14,380 nt of DNA from an uncultured Clostridia bacterium (GCA_937892405.1 CALAFS010000216.1:1-14380), one strand, 5' to 3'; counted from the first letter of the stretch, positions 1 to 6,289 are shown. Notes: generated by a model not told the origin, from the letters alone. Made by a program: numbers and translations.

Positions 1-664
1 GAATTTCCATGTGAGAAACGATGTCCTGCGTACGACAGGAAACAGAAATCGGCTCTCCGCAAAGATAACGGATCATGTCAACATCGTGAATATGAAGATC
101 GAGAATACACCCGTGTGAACGGTTATAATCCATATACCAGTTGTCGGATCCCCACACCGGCGGCGCGCTGAGTCGGCGGAAGACACCGGCTCTGATCTTT
201 CCGAACCGCCCGTCAAGCACTGCCTCTTTCAGATAGCCGTATTTTTTGCTGAAGCGCAGGCACTGTGCCACCATCAGATGCTTGCCCGCGTCCTTCGCCG
301 CCCGGATCATAGTGAGACAGTCCCCGTAGCATAAGCTCATCGGCTTTTCCGAGAGGACATGGCACCCTGCCCGCAGAGCGTCGCACGCCACCTTCGCGTG
401 CCGGTCGGTCGGGACACAGATGTCCACCATGTCCGGTCTTTCTTTTTCTATCATCTCGCGATAGTCCCGGTATTTCGCGATGCCATCCGTATGTCCGGCG
501 TCCGCACCACCGATGTTGATTGCCGCGCCTTCGCCGAACGCGGCGTCCGAGAGATCGGCGATCGCCACCACACGGGCGATCCCTTCTTTTTCAAGTTTTT
601 TGTAAACGGGGAAGTGCGCCGCTTTCGCAATCCCGCCGAATCCGATCATAGCCACAGTGATCAT
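1..664 (-). CDS. Gfo/Idh/MocA family oxidoreductase, 3'-truncated by window edge
   Basis: The open frame runs from an ATG at 664 to the window edge, giving 221 codons of a protein family that is usually about 330-400 residues. An N-terminal Rossmann fold starts with GFGGIA at residues 8-13 and has an acidic residue after the second strand (IAD, 35-37), which favours NAD(H). The family motif EKP lies at 106-108, its Lys being the usual catalytic residue. The C-terminal domain begins after this and carries DLHIHDVD at 189-196, where Asp189 and His193 match the Asp/His pair seen in inositol dehydrogenases. The family oxidises or reduces sugars, inositols and similar polyols in the cytoplasm. The substrate cannot be told from this part. 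The start is set by AAGGAG six bases upstream. It has its own promoter and no visible partner gene in the window. Confidence 0.9.
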   Translation of the reverse strand, partial: MITVAMIGFGGIAKAAHFPVYKKLEKEGIARVVAIADLSDAAFGEGAAINIGGADAGHTDGIAKYRDYREMIEKERPDMVDICVPTDRHAKVACDALRAGCHVLSEKPMSLCYGDCLTMIRAAKDAGKHLMVAQCLRFSKKYGYLKEAVLDGRFGKIRAGVFRRLSAPPVWGSDNWYMDYNRSHGCILDLHIHDVDMIRYLCGEPISVSCRTQDIVSHMEI

Positions 665-732
665 AGCAGTCTCCTTCCGTAACAAGGCTTTTGAATTTTC
701 CGATGTTTCAAAGACGAAGAAGTATTTTCTTC

Positions 733-761
733 ATTTTACACGATTTTTTGGTAAAAATCAA
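733..761 (-). promoter_or_regulatory. Sigma-A-type promoter for the Gfo/Idh/MocA gene
   Basis: Read on the minus strand, TTGATT (756-761) and TAAAAT (733-738) are separated by 17 bases. Transcription would start near 726, leaving a leader of about 60 nt before the ATG at 664. It lies just past the spoVG terminator, so the oxidoreductase seems to be transcribed separately from spoVG. Confidence 0.6.
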
Positions 762-770
762 TAGCGCGTG

Positions 771-812
771 AAAAAACGCCCCCGACGGGATTTTTCCCGT
801 CGGGGGGCGTTT
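771..812 (-). terminator. Intrinsic terminator of spoVG
   Basis: A G/C-rich inverted repeat (776-790 pairing with 795-810, about 15 bp with one bulged G) is followed on the minus strand by six U residues (A771-776 on the plus strand). It sits 13 bases after the spoVG stop and separates spoVG from the oxidoreductase gene. Confidence 0.9.
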
Positions 813-824
813 GCTATCTTACCG

Positions 825-1130
825 TCAGATAATAACGGCGTTTTCTGCGGCTTCCGCTTCGTCATGCTCGGCGGCGACGCGCTGAACATGGTAGGCATCA
901 ATGACGGCGTTCTCCAGCTTTGCTCTGAATTCCGCGTTGATCGGGTGAACGATGTCGCGGTATGTTCCGTCGGGATTCTTGCGGGAAGGCATTACGATGA
1001 AGTAGCGGTCTCTCGCGTAAATGACCTTGATATCATGTACGGCGAGACAGTCGTCAAAAGTGACGGAAACGACGGCTTTCATCGGACCTTCGTCGAAAAA
1101 TTTTCTGATTTTGATGTCTGTGATCTGCAT
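825..1130 (-). CDS. spoVG: SpoVG, RNA/DNA-binding regulator
   Basis: This 101-residue protein matches SpoVG along its length: an N-terminal MQITDIKIRKF strand, VHDIKVI in the middle, then MPSRKNPDGTYRDIVHPIN, the family's most conserved block. SpoVG is a small dimeric nucleic-acid-binding protein found across Bacillota. It affects sporulation, cell-envelope and virulence genes and is described as an RNA-binding post-transcriptional regulator in several species. The usual length is 85-105 residues, and the last 15 or so here are an Ala/Glu-rich tail. AGGAAAGGAA precedes the ATG. The gene appears monocistronic, with its own terminator, and is divergent from murC. In many Bacillota spoVG sits by purR and glmU, which are absent here. 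Confidence 0.96.
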   Translation of the reverse strand: MQITDIKIRKFFDEGPMKAVVSVTFDDCLAVHDIKVIYARDRYFIVMPSRKNPDGTYRDIVHPINAEFRAKLENAVIDAYHVQRVAAEHDEAEAAENAVII

Positions 1131-1200
1131 TTGAGAATTCCTTTCCTGCGTTGTAAACTTTTTTCAGCTACTGCATATAGTATACAATATCCGCTCCGAA

Positions 1201-1228
1201 ATATTCACCTTTTATTTTGAATGATCCG
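1201..1228 (-). promoter_or_regulatory. Candidate sigma-H-like promoter of spoVG
   Basis: On the minus strand CGGATCA (1222-1228) and GGTGAATAT (1201-1209) are separated by 12 bases. This fits the sigma-H layout (RNAGGAWWW, 11-12 bases, RNNGAATWW) with a perfect -10 half and two mismatches in the -35 half. B. subtilis spoVG is a classical sigma-H target. An alternative vegetative promoter overlaps it: TGAATA (1202-1207), 17 bases, TATACT (1179-1184). The sequence alone cannot decide between them. Confidence 0.35.
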
Positions 1229-1230
1229 TT

Positions 1231-1258
1231 TTGTTTTTGAAAATTATAAGTGTATAAA
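1231..1258 (+). promoter_or_regulatory. Candidate promoter of murC
   Basis: TTGTTT (1231-1236) and TATAAA (1253-1258) are separated by 16 bases in the A/T-rich spoVG-murC gap. The start would be near 1265, giving a leader of about 90 nt. That leader holds a small stem, AAGGGG (1276-1281) with CCCCTT (1296-1301), followed by GATTTTT, which could be a weak pause or attenuator. Confidence 0.4.
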
Positions 1259-1354
1259 TTTTGAACTTGGCAAAAAAGGGGCAAAAGTGCTGAAACCCCT
1301 TGATTTTTCTCAACATTTTCCGAAGAAAGGAAGCCCCGACGGGCGGTGAAAATC

Positions 1355-2752
1355 ATGTCGCTTTCCCATTCAGAAATTCCGACAAAAGTCCTTCTCACCC
1401 TCCTCGAAAACCGCGCGCTCCCGATCCTTTTCGTCGGTGTCGGCGGCGTCTCCGTACGCACGCTCGCCATGTATTCCGCCCGTCTCGGTTATCCTGTGCG
1501 CGGGTGCGACAGGGAGGAGAGCCCCGCCACGGACGCCCTGCGCGCCGCGGGGATTTTCGTCACCTCTCACCACGCGGCGGAGAACGCCCGCGGCGCGGGA
1601 CTTGTCGTCTATACCCTCGCCGTGCCGGAGGATGTCCCCGAGCTTCGCTATGCGAGGGAACACCATATCCCCGCCGTCTCCCGCGCCGAGTTTCTCGGCG
1701 CTCTCATGACCCGCTTCGGGACACGGATCGGCGTCTCCGGCTCTCACGGGAAGAGCGGCACGACGGCAAAGCTCGCCGCCATGTTCCGCCTCGCGGGCAG
1801 ACGCCCGACCGTCTTCTGCGGTGCCGATCTCGGCGAGGGGACGCCGTGGCTTTTCGGCGGGGAGGATACCCTGATCTATGAGGCGTGCGAGTATCGCGAC
1901 TCTTTTCTTCACTTTTTCCCGACCGTTTCCGTCTTTTTGAATCTTGAGCTTGACCATACCGACTATTTTCCCGACCTCGACGCTCTCACGGCGTCCTTTC
2001 TCGCCGCCGCCGACAGAAGTCCCGTCTCGGTTCTGAATGCGGACGACAGAAACCTTCGTACCGTCGCCGAGAGGACGAAGAGCCGTCCGATCCTCTTCGG
2101 AGAAGGGGAAGACTTCGACTTCGGCTACCGCGTGACGGACATCTCGCACGGTTATGTTACCTTCCGCGCCTACGAGGGAGGGGAAGCGCTCGGCGATGTC
2201 ACCCTCGGTACCCCGGGACGCTTTCAGGCGGTGAACGCCACCGCCGCGATTGCCGCCGCCCGCACGGTGGGGATCGACTTTTCCTATCTTCGGGCGGCAC
2301 TTCACCGTGACACCGGGATTCCGCGGCGGCTCGAGCGCCTCGGTACCTTCCGCGGACGCCCCGTTTATTATGACTATGCCCATCATCCGACCGAGATCCG
2401 CACGACGTTAAAGACGCTCTCTGAGATGACCGGCGGGGGGGTCACCGTGATCTTCTCGCCGCATACCTATTCCCGCACGGCGGCATTGTTTTCCGATTTT
2501 GTCGGCGCCCTTCGCACCGCGACATCTGTCGTTCTCCTCCCGATCTATCCCGCGCGTGAGGCGCCGATCCCCGACATTACCTCCGAGGCGCTGGCGGAGG
2601 CGATCGGGGAGAGCGCCGTCGTGCAGAGTGCCGCCGATGCCGTCTCTTATGTCGTGGAGCATACGGAGGGCGCGATCGTCCTCCTCGGCGCAGGCGACCT
2701 CACCCTTCCTCTTGCACAGATCCGCGCCTCCCTCGACGGGAAGAAGCCGTAA
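1355..2752 (+). CDS. murC: UDP-N-acetylmuramate--L-alanine ligase (MurC)
   Basis: MurC adds L-alanine to UDP-MurNAc, the first amino acid of the peptidoglycan stem peptide, with ATP, in the cytoplasm. All three Mur-ligase domains are visible. The UDP-binding domain opens with GVGGVS (28-33). The central ATPase domain has the P-loop GSHGKSGTT (129-137), the MurC-type signature EACEYR (176-181) and a following LDHTDYF. The C-terminal domain has YAHHPTE (from 341), FSPHTYSR, PAREAPI and LLGAGDL. Its 465 residues match the family. I start at ATG 1355 because GGCGGTGA lies five bases upstream. A GTG three codons earlier, at 1346, has only an AAGGAAG 13 bases away. No clear terminator follows, so some transcripts may read into the mgtE leader. 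Confidence 0.94.
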   Translation: MSLSHSEIPTKVLLTLLENRALPILFVGVGGVSVRTLAMYSARLGYPVRGCDREESPATDALRAAGIFVTSHHAAENARGAGLVVYTLAVPEDVPELRYAREHHIPAVSRAEFLGALMTRFGTRIGVSGSHGKSGTTAKLAAMFRLAGRRPTVFCGADLGEGTPWLFGGEDTLIYEACEYRDSFLHFFPTVSVFLNLELDHTDYFPDLDALTASFLAAADRSPVSVLNADDRNLRTVAERTKSRPILFGEGEDFDFGYRVTDISHGYVTFRAYEGGEALGDVTLGTPGRFQAVNATAAIAAARTVGIDFSYLRAALHRDTGIPRRLERLGTFRGRPVYYDYAHHPTEIRTTLKTLSEMTGGGVTVIFSPHTYSRTAALFSDFVGALRTATSVVLLPIYPAREAPIPDITSEALAEAIGESAVVQSAADAVSYVVEHTEGAIVLLGAGDLTLPLAQIRASLDGKKP

Positions 2753-2789
2753 AAATTTTCCCGAAACGAAGAAAAAAACGAAAAACCTC

Positions 2790-2818
2790 TTGACAACCAC
2801 CCCCGATCGGTGTAAAAT
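2790..2818 (+). promoter_or_regulatory. Promoter of the mgtE leader and gene
   Basis: TTGACA (2790-2795) and TAAAAT (2813-2818) are separated by exactly 17 bases. The transcript would start near 2825, which leaves about 256 nt of leader before the mgtE ATG, far longer than for the other genes here. Confidence 0.8.
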
Positions 2819-2857
2819 ACCCGTGAATGAAACATACTGAAAGCGAGGTGAGACCGC

Positions 2858-2953
2858 ATGACAGGCGACGACCGAAGTAGCAAGGTACATATACCTTACA
2901 CCGACGCGCATTTTCCGCGGTCTCGCACCCGCGGAGCAGAAGTCCGGGAGTGA
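2858..2953 (+). CDS. Possible 31-codon leader peptide upstream of mgtE
   Basis: An ATG at 2858 follows GAGGTGAG with five bases between, an excellent ribosome site, and opens 31 codons ending at TGA 2951. The peptide begins MTGDDRSSK and is rich in charged residues and Pro, with no match I recognise. The ribosome site lies in the 5' arm of stem A, so folding could block its translation, and a translating ribosome would break stem A. Bacterial Mg2+-transporter leaders such as E. coli mgtL encode short acidic or Pro-containing peptides that sense Mg2+ by ribosome behaviour; a parallel is inference only. Against it: codons such as CGA, AGT, GTA and ATA are unlike those of the neighbouring genes, as expected if the bases are constrained as RNA structure. 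Confidence 0.35.
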   Translation: MTGDDRSSKVHIPYTDAHFPRSRTRGAEVRE

Positions 2954-3010
2954 TCCTTCCGGGCAGGGTTCGCGCGCGATTTTTTGTCGCGCGCCGTCAC
3001 CCTCTTTTTT

Positions 3011-3036
3011 GCGCGCGTCGATGATGCGCGCTTTTT
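3011..3036 (+). terminator. Intrinsic terminator inside the mgtE leader
   Basis: GCGCGC (3011-3016), a nine-base loop and GCGCGC (3026-3031) are followed directly by TTTTT (3032-3036). It ends only 44 bases before the mgtE start and about 190 bases after the promoter, the usual place for a regulated attenuator rather than for an end-of-gene terminator of murC. Confidence 0.7.
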
Positions 3037-3080
3037 CGTTTTCACGCTGAAAACGAAATCCGAGAAAAGAGGGAACCGCA

Positions 3081-4505
3081 ATGCAGGAAAACGAAAACCG
3101 CAACGAAGAAGTGCGCGATACGCACGACATCCACGACGCGCCCGATCTTGCCGGGATCGCGGAGCGCCTCCGTCAGAAGATCGACGAGAGGGATTTTGCC
3201 GGCTTCAGAGAAGAGATCGGGACACTGAATCCCACCGATATCGCCGAGCTGTTCGACGAAATTCCGGACGAATACGAAGGGCGTTTCTTCCGTCTCCTTC
3301 CGAAGGAAGACGCGGCGAGAGCCTTTGTCGACATGGACTCCGACAGGCAGAAAAAAATCATTAATTCCTTCACCGACCGCGAGCTTGCCGAGATCCTTGA
3401 CGAACTCTTCCTCGACGATACCGTCGATATCATCGAAGAGATGCCCGCCAATGTCGTGAAGAGAATCCTCCGCAATTCCACCCCCGAGAACCGCAATATC
3501 ATCAATCAGCTTCTCCGTTATCCGAAGGACAGCGCCGGCACGATCATGACGACCGAGTATGTCCGCTTCACAAAGAACATGACGGTGGAGCAGGCGCTGG
3601 ATCATATCCGCCGCGTCGCCATTGATAAGGAAACCATCTATACCTGTTATGTGACCGATAAAGACAGGCATCTGCTCGGCATCGTCACCGCGAAGACGCT
3701 GATGATCTCTCCTCTCACGACGCGCCTTGAGGACATCATGGAGGAGAATGTCATCTCGGTCGACACCGAGGACGATAAGGAAGATGTCGCGAAGAAATTC
3801 GACCGTTACGGCTTCCTCGCACTCCCCGTCGTCGACAGCGAGAACCGTCTCGTCGGTATCATCACGATCGACGACGCCATGAGCGTTATCCACGACGAGA
3901 CGGAGGAGGACTTCGCGAAGATCGCCGGTATGACGCCCACCGAGACTACCTATCTGAAGACGGGACCCTTCCGCCTCTTCCTTTCGCGGATTCCGTGGCT
4001 TCTTCTTCTGATGATCTCTGCCACCTTCTCGAGTACCATTCTGAACCGCTTCGAGGCGGCGCTCCCCGCCGTTCTCATTCTCTTCGTCCCCATGCTGATG
4101 GATACGGGAGGAAACGCGGGCGGACAGTCCTCCGTCACCGTGATCCGCGGCATCTCCCTCGGTGAGCTGTCTTTTTCCGATCTTCTCGCCGCCATTTGGA
4201 AGGAGCTTCGCGTCGGCATCCTCTGCGGCGCCGCGCTCGCCGTCGTCTCCTTCGGTAAAGTCATGCTGGTCGATCATATCATCATGCAGAACCCCGCCGT
4301 CACTGTGACCGTTGCCCTTGCCGTGGCACTCTCTCTTGCGATCACCGTCATCGTGGCGAAGCTGATCGGCTGTCTTCTGCCTCTCTTCGCCGCGAAGATC
4401 GGGCTGGATCCCGCCGTCATGGCGTCTCCCTTCATCACCACGATCGTCGACGCCCTCTCCCTGCTTCTGTACTTCGCCATTGCCGCGGGCGTCTTCGGAT
4501 TGTAA
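3081..4505 (+). CDS. mgtE: Magnesium transporter MgtE
   Basis: This is a 474-residue MgtE channel-like Mg2+ transporter of the cytoplasmic membrane. A charged N-terminal tail is followed by the helical MgtE N domain (about 20-145), two CBS domains (about 147-205 and 215-275) and a hydrophobic region from about 296 with five predicted helices. Key motifs are present: DTGGNAGGQSS (341-351) in the membrane domain and GLDPAVMASP (from 441). Asp457, 17 residues from the end, matches the selectivity Asp432 of Thermus MgtE. In this family the N and CBS domains bind Mg2+ and close the pore when cytoplasmic Mg2+ is high. An AGAGGGAA ribosome site precedes the ATG. Expression is probably controlled by the leader and its terminator. 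Confidence 0.97.
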   Translation: MQENENRNEEVRDTHDIHDAPDLAGIAERLRQKIDERDFAGFREEIGTLNPTDIAELFDEIPDEYEGRFFRLLPKEDAARAFVDMDSDRQKKIINSFTDRELAEILDELFLDDTVDIIEEMPANVVKRILRNSTPENRNIINQLLRYPKDSAGTIMTTEYVRFTKNMTVEQALDHIRRVAIDKETIYTCYVTDKDRHLLGIVTAKTLMISPLTTRLEDIMEENVISVDTEDDKEDVAKKFDRYGFLALPVVDSENRLVGIITIDDAMSVIHDETEEDFAKIAGMTPTETTYLKTGPFRLFLSRIPWLLLLMISATFSSTILNRFEAALPAVLILFVPMLMDTGGNAGGQSSVTVIRGISLGELSFSDLLAAIWKELRVGILCGAALAVVSFGKVMLVDHIIMQNPAVTVTVALAVALSLAITVIVAKLIGCLLPLFAAKIGLDPAVMASPFITTIVDALSLLLYFAIAAGVFGL

Positions 4506-4526
4506 AGAATTGTGTGCGAAACAAAC

Positions 4527-4563
4527 AAAAATCCCGGTTCGGAACTCCGAACCGGGATTTTTG
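4527..4563. terminator. Bidirectional terminator between convergent mgtE and the M23 gene
   Basis: A perfect 13-bp inverted repeat (4531-4543 with 4546-4558) has A residues on its left and T residues on its right, so it forms a hairpin plus U-tract in both directions. It serves mgtE from the left and the minus-strand M23 gene, whose stop is at 4572, from the right. Confidence 0.9.
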
Positions 4564-4571
4564 CGTCTCTC

Positions 4572-5249
4572 TTATGCGGCAGTGTCGTCAATGCCGAGAG
4601 ATGCCTTCTTGGACGCCTCTGTGATATAGTCGAGAGGGTTAACGGTTTCGCCGTTGACCCGCACGGCGAAGTGCAGGTGCGGCTCCTCTGCGAGCTCGGA
4701 GACTGCGGTGTCACCGATGGTGCCGATCTTCTCGCCCGCGGCGATCGCCTTGCCTTCCGCGATACCGTCGGCGAGCGTCTTGTCAAGGTTTGCGTACACC
4801 GTGACGATGCCGCCCTCGTGCGTGATCTCCACCGTCGTGCCGAGCATCGCATCATCGGCGATCTTCGTCACCGTGCCGGGCGCGCTGGCGAATACCTCGG
4901 CACCCTCGTCGGCGACGATGTCAATGCCGGTGTGCATTTTCCACGCACCGAGTGTCGTCGAGAAGACGGGGACGGTGAGCGAGTGCCCGGTCGATACCTT
5001 GCCGACCATGGGTGCGACGAAGGTCAGAGGTTCCTTCGGCTCATCCTTCGACGGCTTCTCCGGCTCCTCCTGCTTGCCGCCGTCATCGCTGACGGGCGGT
5101 TTTTCCTCCGGGTTTTGATCCGCGGGCTTGCGGTTTGCGACGGCGACGATTCCGACGACAATGGCGCTGATGCAGAGGATGGCGATGACCGCCCCGTAGA
5201 CAATTTTGGATGTCAGAGGCAGGTCGCTGAACTTGAATTTCTTTTCCAT
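4572..5249 (-). CDS. M23 (LytM) family peptidase homologue, SpoIIQ-like
   Basis: This 225-residue protein has a cytoplasmic start, one membrane helix (about 16-38), an extracytoplasmic linker rich in Lys, Glu and Pro (41-75) and a LytM/M23 domain (about 76-210). Zinc-site motifs HTGID (His106, Asp110) and HLH (191-193) are intact. The YGHL/YMH position that supplies another catalytic His in active LytM enzymes reads VYANL (Asn154), so hydrolysis may be weak or lost. A short single-pass protein with a degenerate M23 domain matches SpoIIQ, the forespore membrane protein that binds SpoIIIAH across the two membranes during engulfment. No spoIIIA or spoIID gene is near, so the name stays tentative; a septal or envelope M23 protein is the alternative. 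An AGGAAAAGG ribosome site precedes the ATG. Confidence 0.85.
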   Translation of the reverse strand: MEKKFKFSDLPLTSKIVYGAVIAILCISAIVVGIVAVANRKPADQNPEEKPPVSDDGGKQEEPEKPSKDEPKEPLTFVAPMVGKVSTGHSLTVPVFSTTLGAWKMHTGIDIVADEGAEVFASAPGTVTKIADDAMLGTTVEITHEGGIVTVYANLDKTLADGIAEGKAIAAGEKIGTIGDTAVSELAEEPHLHFAVRVNGETVNPLDYITEASKKASLGIDDTAA

Positions 5250-5279
5250 GATCCTTTTCCTTTCCTGTTTTCTGTTGGT

Positions 5280-5308
5280 ATTCTTTTCAACTTCCGCGGC
5301 TTTTATTC
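5280..5308 (-). promoter_or_regulatory. Candidate forespore sigma (sigma-F/G-like) promoter of the SpoIIQ-like gene
   Basis: On the minus strand GAATA (5304-5308), 15 bases, then GAAAAGAAT (5280-5288) fits the sigma-F pattern (GYATA, 15-16 bases, GGNNANANT) with one mismatch in each half. It also partly fits sigma-G. A start near 5273 would leave a leader of about 25 nt. I see no good vegetative promoter in this gap on the minus strand. The patterns are short and the match may be chance. Confidence 0.3.
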
Positions 5309-5386
5309 ATAAATTTCTCCGCTTTCCTCAAAAACGGAAAAAACGGGAAAAATCCGTCTCCCCGTACGGAACTTTCGACAAAAATA

Positions 5387-5415
5387 TTGACAACCGATTA
5401 TTTTTGCGTTATAAT
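5387..5415 (+). promoter_or_regulatory. Consensus vegetative promoter of the kinase-argS-yebC unit
   Basis: TTGACA (5387-5392) and TATAAT (5410-5415) are both perfect and are separated by 17 bases. The start would be near 5422, only about 25 nt before the kinase ATG, so there is no room for a T-box or other leader control of argS from this promoter. Confidence 0.9.
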
Positions 5416-5446
5416 TGTAAATACTTTATTTATTTTGGAGACATAC

Positions 5447-6271
5447 ATGAATAAGATTTCTCTTGCCGGGGATCTCGGTAGCGGAAAAAGCACCATCGCG
5501 AAGATTCTGATCGAGCGTCTCGGTGCTGAGTATTATTCGACCGGTGCCATCGTGCGCGACATTGCGCAAAAGCACGGGATGACCGTTCTCGCCCTCAATG
5601 AATATATGGAGACGCACCGCGAGATCGATCGCGAGATCGACGACGGACTCCGCCGCCTCGGCGACGATCCGCGCGCCCTCGTCATTGACTCCCGCATGGC
5701 GTGGCACTTCACCGCCGGCACCTTCAAGGTCTATCTGTCCACCGACCCCGAGACGAGCGCCCTCAGAATCATGAAGGAGCACCGCACCGGAGAGCATGCC
5801 GACACGCTTGCCGCCACCATCGCCGAGACGGCGAGCCGCAGAGCAAGTGAGAAAAAGCGCTATTTCGAGCTTTACGGCGTGAACATCAAGGACCTTTGCA
5901 ATTACGACCTTGTCGTCGATACGACGAAGGCAACGCCCGAGCGTATCGCCTGTGCCATTCTCGACGCGTTTGAAAAGAAGAACGCGGGAGAATTCTATGC
6001 CCCCCTCCTTCTCTCGCCCGAGCGGATTTATTATGAAGACGACGCCCCCGACGAAGAGAAAGTACATGCCCTTGTCGCGGCGATGGAGCGCGGGGAAGCG
6101 CTTCCCCTTGCCGAGGTCTGCGAGTGCGACGGGGAGTTCCGCCTTGTCGGCGGTGCCGAGAGCGTGCTTGCCTATGTCCTCGGGGAAGAAGACTTTTTGC
6201 CCGCCCGCCTCGTTCCCGCCCCGCCCGACGCGGGGGACAAGACCTATGTCCGTATGAAGGACTCTCTCTGA
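5447..6271 (+). CDS. Cytidylate-kinase-like P-loop kinase with C-terminal ParB/sulfiredoxin-like domain
   Basis: Residues 1-175 form a small nucleotide kinase of the cytidylate-kinase-like (AAA_18/Cytidylate_kin2) group: P-loop GDLGSGKST (8-16), STGAIVRDIA (31-40), IDSRMAWHF (80-88), then the lid and end motif RRASEKKRYFELYG with YDLVVDTT (153-160). Residues from about 187 to 257 are extra and resemble a ParB/Srx-type domain: a start LSPERIYY, a segment PLAEVCECDGEFRLVGG, then a helix and LPARLV. The usual DGHHR-type motif is degenerate (GGAES). Substrate is unproven; CMP or dCMP is the family guess. The start at 5447 is set by TTTTGGAG six bases upstream; the in-frame TTG at 5387 lies inside the promoter and cannot be used. 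argS follows after 18 bases. Confidence 0.8.
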   Translation: MNKISLAGDLGSGKSTIAKILIERLGAEYYSTGAIVRDIAQKHGMTVLALNEYMETHREIDREIDDGLRRLGDDPRALVIDSRMAWHFTAGTFKVYLSTDPETSALRIMKEHRTGEHADTLAATIAETASRRASEKKRYFELYGVNIKDLCNYDLVVDTTKATPERIACAILDAFEKKNAGEFYAPLLLSPERIYYEDDAPDEEKVHALVAAMERGEALPLAEVCECDGEFRLVGGAESVLAYVLGEEDFLPARLVPAPPDAGDKTYVRMKDSL

Positions 6272-6289
6272 GAGCCGGAAAGGATCCAT

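Larger units (their letters stand above)
2825..3057 (+). promoter_or_regulatory. Structured mgtE 5' leader, probable attenuator or riboswitch-like element
   Basis: The leader folds into alternatives visible by eye. Stem A pairs 2848-2857 with 2917-2926 (10 bp, one G-U) and encloses a perfect hairpin, AAGGTA-CATA-TACCTT (2882-2897). Stem B pairs CCGCGG 2915-2920 with CCGCGG 2929-2934 and cannot coexist with stem A. Next come a hairpin at 2942-2964, a hairpin pairing 2972-2979 with 2987-2994, the terminator at 3011-3036, and CGTTTTC/GAAAACG (3037-3055). Four self-complementary GCGCGC blocks (near 2972, 2988, 3011 and 3026) could swap partners and form an antiterminator. I see none of the conserved M-box (ykoK) signature beyond a short GAGGTGAG. 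The ligand or signal is unknown; Mg2+ is the natural guess for mgtE. Confidence 0.6.

Noticed and set aside
1741..1780. Defective Walker A in MurC (GKSGTT rather than GKTTTT)
   Set aside because: Mur ligases tolerate GK[TS]xTT, and all other catalytic motifs are intact, so this is ordinary variation.
2971..2995. Hairpin 2972-2979/2987-2994 as a terminator
   Set aside because: The T residues are in the loop and no T-tract follows the stem directly. The downstream GCGCGC hairpin with TTTTT is the better terminator.
2819..3057. Canonical M-box (ykoK) riboswitch before mgtE
   Set aside because: Apart from a short GAGGTGAG I cannot find the conserved CTGCTGCCC, GCCAATGGGT and GTGCTAAAGCTC-type blocks, so I describe the leader without that name.
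3042..4277. Minus-strand open frame opposite mgtE
   Set aside because: It is the antisense shadow of a complete MgtE protein and has no start signals or motifs.
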